From Pontixanthobacter sp. CEM42 (GTDB lineage Bacteria > Pseudomonadota > Alphaproteobacteria > Sphingomonadales > Sphingomonadaceae), in assembly GCF_017812015.1 (NCBI RefSeq), contig NZ_JADQTN010000001.1:1466501-1530500 (forward strand): a stretch of 64,000 nt of DNA, read 5' to 3'. Below are positions 60,554 to 64,000 of the stretch, one piece after another. Position 1 is the first letter of the stretch. Each line of letters starts with the position of its first letter. The position numbers and the translations under genes were made by a program. The notes beneath the pieces were generated by a model that had not been told where the DNA came from, did no database searches, and worked only from the letters and a program-made list of their open reading frames with translations.

Positions 60554-62211
60554 CACAGTTTCGCACTTAGTTCCTTGATGTCGTGGTTCAGGATCTGGTC
60601 GTTCTCGGTATAGTCCACTGGACAATCGATCAAATGTACGCCCGGCGTATCACGGCAATGCGCAAGTACCTCGGTCAGATGTTCGCTGCTTTCAACCCGA
60701 TGACCTGCCGCGCCATAGCTTTCGGCATATTTCACGAAATCGGGATTGCCATAGGTCAGGCCGTAATCGTCAAAGCCCATATTGGCCTGCTTCCAGCGGA
60801 TCATACCGTACGCATCATCGCGCAGAATCAGAATGGTCATGTTTAGTCCTAAACGGACCGCCGTTTCCATCTCCTGGCTGTTCATCATGAACCCGCCATC
60901 GCCGCAAATCGCCATCACCTTGCGGTCGGGGTAGAGCATCGCGCTCATCATTGCGGACGGCAGACCCGCGCCCATTGTCGCCAGCGCATTGTCGAGCAGA
61001 ACAGTGTTCGGCAAATAGGCGGTAAAGCCACGCGCGAACCAGATTTTATACACGCCATTGTCGAGGCAGATAATCCCGTCATGCGGCATGCAATCGCGGA
61101 CTTGCTGCACCAAATGCGGCGGGAAGATCGGGAAGCGCGTGTCGTCTGACAGGCTCTTTGTATGATCCAATTCGGCCTGATGATAGGCCAGCAGCTTGTC
61201 GAAATTCCACGAACGGTTCGGCGTGATATCTTCTTTCATCTGCCAAATGCCGTTGGCGATATCGCCGATCACTTCGGTTTGCGGGAAATAGACCGGATCA
61301 ACCTCCGCTGTCTTGGTCGAGACGTGGATCACCTGCACACCATTATCATGCATGAAAAATGGCGGTTTCTCGATCACGTCATGGCCGACATTGATAATGC
61401 AATCGGAAGCCTCGACCGCGCGGTGTACAAAGTCCCCCGCTGACAACGCGGCACAGCCGAGGAATTTCGGGTGTCGCTCGTCGATGACGCCCTTGCCCAT
61501 TTGCGTGGTCAGGAAGGGAATTCCGGTCTTTTCGACAAATTGTTCGAGCATCCGGCCGCACAGCTTGCGGTTTGCGCCGGCGCCGATAACCAGAACCGGC
61601 GACTTCGCCGCTTCGATCGCTTTGACCGCAGTGCGTACCGCCTTCGCCTCGGCAGAGGGGCGACGCGCCACGCTTTTCGGCAGCGGTTTGAAATCGCTCG
61701 CTTGTTCTTCGGCGATATCTTCGGGAAGCTCGATCAGCGTTGCGCCGGGCTTTTCCTCTTCGGCCAGGCGATATGCCTCACGCACCCGGCTTGGGATGTT
61801 GTCACCGGCGGCGATCTGGATTGAATACTTGGTGACCGGTTCCATCAGAGAGACGATATCGACGATCTGGAACCGGCCCTGCTTTGACTTTTTGATCGGT
61901 TTCTGGCCGGTAATCATCAGCACCGGCATCCCGCCCAATTGCGCATAGGCGGCGGACGTCACAAAGTTCGTCGCACCGGGGCCGAGCGTTGCGAGGCACA
62001 CACCCGTCTTACCTGTATGACGACCATAGGTCGCGGCCATAAAGCCTGCGCCCTGCTCGTGCCGTGTCAGGATCAGCTTGATTTTGTCTGACTTGCCCAG
62101 CGAGTCGAGCAGGTCGAGATTTTCCTCACCCGGGACGCCGAAAATATACTCGCAGCCCTCGGCTTCGAGACAATCGATAAATACGTCGGAAGCTTTTTTG
62201 GTATCGGCCAT
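60553..62211 (-). CDS. Acetolactate synthase-like thiamine pyrophosphate enzyme
   Basis: The 552-residue protein has the TPP family layout: N-terminal FGVPGEENLDLLDSL, the activating Glu in LTRHEQGAGFMAATYGR, GPGATNFVTSAAYA and a central domain. The TPP/Mg2+ motif is AICGDGGFMMNSQEMETAVRLGLN (GDGG...N-type). The single-subunit form, with no small regulatory subunit nearby, is closer to catabolic acetolactate synthases or related acetohydroxyacid enzymes than to IlvB. It is followed by a small membrane protein and an aldehyde dehydrogenase. Confidence 0.88.
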   Translation of the reverse strand: MADTKKASDVFIDCLEAEGCEYIFGVPGEENLDLLDSLGKSDKIKLILTRHEQGAGFMAATYGRHTGKTGVCLATLGPGATNFVTSAAYAQLGGMPVLMITGQKPIKKSKQGRFQIVDIVSLMEPVTKYSIQIAAGDNIPSRVREAYRLAEEEKPGATLIELPEDIAEEQASDFKPLPKSVARRPSAEAKAVRTAVKAIEAAKSPVLVIGAGANRKLCGRMLEQFVEKTGIPFLTTQMGKGVIDERHPKFLGCAALSAGDFVHRAVEASDCIINVGHDVIEKPPFFMHDNGVQVIHVSTKTAEVDPVYFPQTEVIGDIANGIWQMKEDITPNRSWNFDKLLAYHQAELDHTKSLSDDTRFPIFPPHLVQQVRDCMPHDGIICLDNGVYKIWFARGFTAYLPNTVLLDNALATMGAGLPSAMMSAMLYPDRKVMAICGDGGFMMNSQEMETAVRLGLNMTILILRDDAYGMIRWKQANMGFDDYGLTYGNPDFVKYAESYGAAGHRVESSEHLTEVLAHCRDTPGVHLIDCPVDYTENDQILNHDIKELSAKL

Positions 62212-62250
62212 TCGTCGTCCTCTCCAGACACGCGAAACGGTGTCTCTAGA

Positions 62251-62279
62251 ATTATACGTGCGACCGCTGTTTCGACAGA
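62251..62279 (-). promoter_or_regulatory. Promoter candidate for the acetolactate synthase-like operon
   Basis: On the minus strand TATAAT is at 62256-62251, about 40 bp upstream of the ATG with a GAGAGGAC ribosome binding site. A CTGTCG, 17 bp before it, is a weak -35. The inverted repeat CTGT-TTCG-ACAG overlaps that -35. Confidence 0.4.
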
Positions 62280-62368
62280 GGTCTGACGCCTCCTTTAGTG
62301 TCTCAATTGCCTACCAATTAGGGCGACCGGAGTCACCCTGCTAGGTAATTTCCGTCAATCGCCGCCCG

Positions 62369-63310
62369 TTAGTACCCACGGGCAGGATCGAAAATCGGAC
62401 TGAGCGGTTCGCCGCGATGATATTTACCCAGATTCTCGAGAAAGCGCTGGGCAGACCGCATAAACATCTTGTCCTGCGCCCTGCCCGATAAGTGCATCGT
62501 GATAACCGCATTCTCAAGCGTCCAGAGTATATGGTCTTTCGGCAGCGGCTCAGGATCGGTTACATCGAGGAGCGCTCCGCCGATGCTCTTGTCTTGCAAG
62601 GCGGCGACGAGCGCATCCTGATCGACCACTGTGCCGCGGGCGATGTTCACCAGCACGGCGCTGTCTTTCATCGCCGCCAGCTCGTTTACTCCAATCATGC
62701 CGTCTGTTTCGGGCGTTGCGGGTACAGCGAGGATCACCCAATCGAATTCGCCCAGCTTGTCGCGCCATTCGCCGGGGCCAAGCACACCATCCGATCCGCC
62801 TGAACGCCGAACGATTGTCACATCGACATCGAAGGCCTGCAGCCGTGTCTCGATCAATTTACCGATTGCGCCATAACCCAGCAGCAACGCCCGGCTTCCG
62901 GCGAGTTCCATCTTGCCTGGCGAGTCCTGCAACCATTCTTGCCTATCCTGCGCCCGGACGACGTCGCGATAGCCCTTGGCGTGATTGAGCATCATCATCA
63001 GCGTGTATTCGGCGATAGTGATCGCATTGATACCGGCGCCATTGGTAACCGTCACACCGCGCTCGGCCAGCAGTTCAAGCGGCAGAAAATCCAGCCCCGC
63101 ATAGATGGAATTGTACCATTTCATCTTCTCGGCGCGTTTCACCGCCTCGGCCATCGGCTCTTGGTCATATAGGTCGAACCAGCCGATTTCCGCTTCGCCG
63201 ACATGCTCCATCAATTCATCGGTCGACGCGAACCAGCGCGGCTCCAACCAATCAGGCAGATGCGGCTCGATTGCGGGCCTGATCAGTGACGAGAGAACGG
63301 CGATGGTCAT
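62369..63310 (-). CDS. D-2-hydroxyacid dehydrogenase
   Basis: The 313-residue protein has the NAD-binding ALLLGYGAIGKLIETRL, NIARGTVVDQDALVAAL with the substrate-binding Arg, the Glu in DVTDPEPLPKDHIL, and the catalytic His in VITMHLSGR. The usual TPH sequence is ITMH here. It is the glyoxylate/hydroxypyruvate reductase-like branch of the family. Substrate is unknown. The ATG at 63310 is chosen because the family starts at the first strand (IAVLSSLI). Confidence 0.9.
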   Translation of the reverse strand: MTIAVLSSLIRPAIEPHLPDWLEPRWFASTDELMEHVGEAEIGWFDLYDQEPMAEAVKRAEKMKWYNSIYAGLDFLPLELLAERGVTVTNGAGINAITIAEYTLMMMLNHAKGYRDVVRAQDRQEWLQDSPGKMELAGSRALLLGYGAIGKLIETRLQAFDVDVTIVRRSGGSDGVLGPGEWRDKLGEFDWVILAVPATPETDGMIGVNELAAMKDSAVLVNIARGTVVDQDALVAALQDKSIGGALLDVTDPEPLPKDHILWTLENAVITMHLSGRAQDKMFMRSAQRFLENLGKYHRGEPLSPIFDPARGY

Positions 63311-63404
63311 AAAAAGCAATGCTCCTCTGTTGGAAACATAGAGGAACAGGTTACAAGCGACTGCGTCAAGGGCGCATGAGTTGAACGGGTGGGCGGAACC
63401 GCGG

Positions 63405-64000
63405 ATGTTTACCAAATTCGAAGTTCTGGATGATGTATTTGGCAGCGGACTTCCCGCGCGGTTGCTTGATTTTGCCATCGCCAATGAAGGCGGTTTCGAT
63501 GTCACCACGACCTCCTATTCAGACGGCTCGGAAGCGGTCGATCCAAACTTCCGCACATCGAAACGCTTCATCGGAAAGTTAGGAGATGTCGGTCGCGAAT
63601 ACCGCACGGCGTTCACGAAGATACTGCCCCAACTGTTCGAAGCCGCCGGCGTACCTATGATTGATAATCCGTTGCTCGAGAACGAGCTGATTGCGACGGG
63701 CGACGGCGGGAATCTCGCCAAGCATATCGACACGCTGACTCTGGACAATCGCGATGATGTCGAGACCGAACGTATTCTCAGCACGGTCTACTATTTCCAC
63801 CGCCAACCAAAGCAATTTTCAGGTGGTGAGATTGAGATTCATCCGCTCGATGGCCGAGCGGAACCAAAGCCAGTCGATCCTCGTCACGGACGGCTGATTG
63901 TATTTCCAGCTTTCGCGCCGCATTCGGTTCGCGGCCTCACAGTGCCAAGCCGTCGCTTCGAGGACGGGCGTTTCTCGCTTAATTGCTGGGTGCGGTATAG
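63405..64000 (+). CDS. 2OG-Fe(II) oxygenase, 3' end cut by window edge
   Basis: The frame from ATG 63405 runs 198 codons to the window edge without a stop. It has KHIDTLTLDN with the HxD ligands, TVYYFHRQPKQFSGGEIEIHP as the central strand, and IVFPAFAPHSVRGLTVP with the distal His and the Arg for 2-oxoglutarate. This is the prolyl-4-hydroxylase-like fold used on peptides or small molecules. It is divergent from the D-2-hydroxyacid dehydrogenase gene, 94 bp away. The missing part is probably very short. Confidence 0.88.
   Translation, partial: MFTKFEVLDDVFGSGLPARLLDFAIANEGGFDVTTTSYSDGSEAVDPNFRTSKRFIGKLGDVGREYRTAFTKILPQLFEAAGVPMIDNPLLENELIATGDGGNLAKHIDTLTLDNRDDVETERILSTVYYFHRQPKQFSGGEIEIHPLDGRAEPKPVDPRHGRLIVFPAFAPHSVRGLTVPSRRFEDGRFSLNCWVRY

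Noticed and set aside
1-64000. CRISPR arrays, large tandem repeats, rRNA operons, insertion sequences with transposase
   Set aside because: No regularly spaced repeats, no rRNA-like stretch and no transposase-like protein were visible on either strand.

Overview
The window reads as a chromosomal segment of an alphaproteobacterium, most likely order Sphingomonadales and near the Erythrobacteraceae. This is inference from gene content and order: rpmF-plsX-fabH-ihfA-merR, mutY/DUF721-dsbA-dsbA-smc, miaB-phoH-ybeY-corC, a MucR/Ros regulator, a class II DAHP synthase, DUF1489 and DUF1499 proteins, moderate-to-high GC and frequent GTG/TTG starts that overlap the previous stop codon. There is no prophage, plasmid, integron or CRISPR array. 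Most of the DNA is housekeeping, with accessory genes between.

Layout. 1-4.9 kb: a tight minus-strand operon (ubiK, agmatine-deiminase-like lipoprotein, recO, leuB, a glycosyltransferase cut by the window edge), then tspO and tlyA. 5.0-7.2 kb: a secreted Pro/Thr-linker protein, a candidate small RNA or micro-ORF, and ilvE; two copies of a roughly 260 bp element with terminal inverted repeats lie here (3205-3462 and 5827-6092). 7.2-10.9 kb: a methyltransferase behind a palindrome, then a LysR regulator divergent from pirin-azoR-doxX. 10.9-15.9 kb: two envelope proteins, a glutamine-dependent NAD+ synthetase with an N-terminal XRE-type DNA-binding domain and a palindrome at its start, a YghU-type GST and tRNA-Gln. 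15.9-21.3 kb: DUF1499, a retropepsin-like protease, the ergothioneine genes egtB-egtD and class II DAHP synthase. 21.5-28.9 kb: an M16 protease; nfu, nitroreductase, tsaB, rimI; mucR; fur-plsC. 28.9-34.1 kb: miaB, phoH, ybeY, corC with a REP-like palindrome. 34-46.6 kb: LysR, lipase, cyclophilin, mgtE, a leaderless-looking ArsR/SRPBCC pair, nudC, a serine hydrolase, mutY, dciA and two DsbA-like proteins. 46.6-53.1 kb: smc and the rpmF operon. 53.3-58.8 kb: an accessory stretch with a desaturase/ArsR divergon over a long operator, a metallo-hydrolase, a chimeric gene scar and an S24 repressor. 58.8-64 kb: aldehyde dehydrogenase, acetolactate-synthase-like enzyme, D-2-hydroxyacid dehydrogenase and a 2OG-Fe(II) oxygenase running off the end.

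How the genes relate. Several groups serve redox and NAD/thiol balance: pirin-azoR-doxX, HTH-NadE and NudC (making and hydrolysing NAD), ergothioneine synthesis, a GST, DsbA-like proteins and TspO. The strongest unusual signals are the HTH-NadE fusion with its candidate self-operator, the inverted-repeat element, the small-RNA-like locus with a full anti-Shine-Dalgarno complement, two ArsR operators (one overlapping a GTG start codon), and the MBL::S24 chimeric scar left by duplication and deletion.
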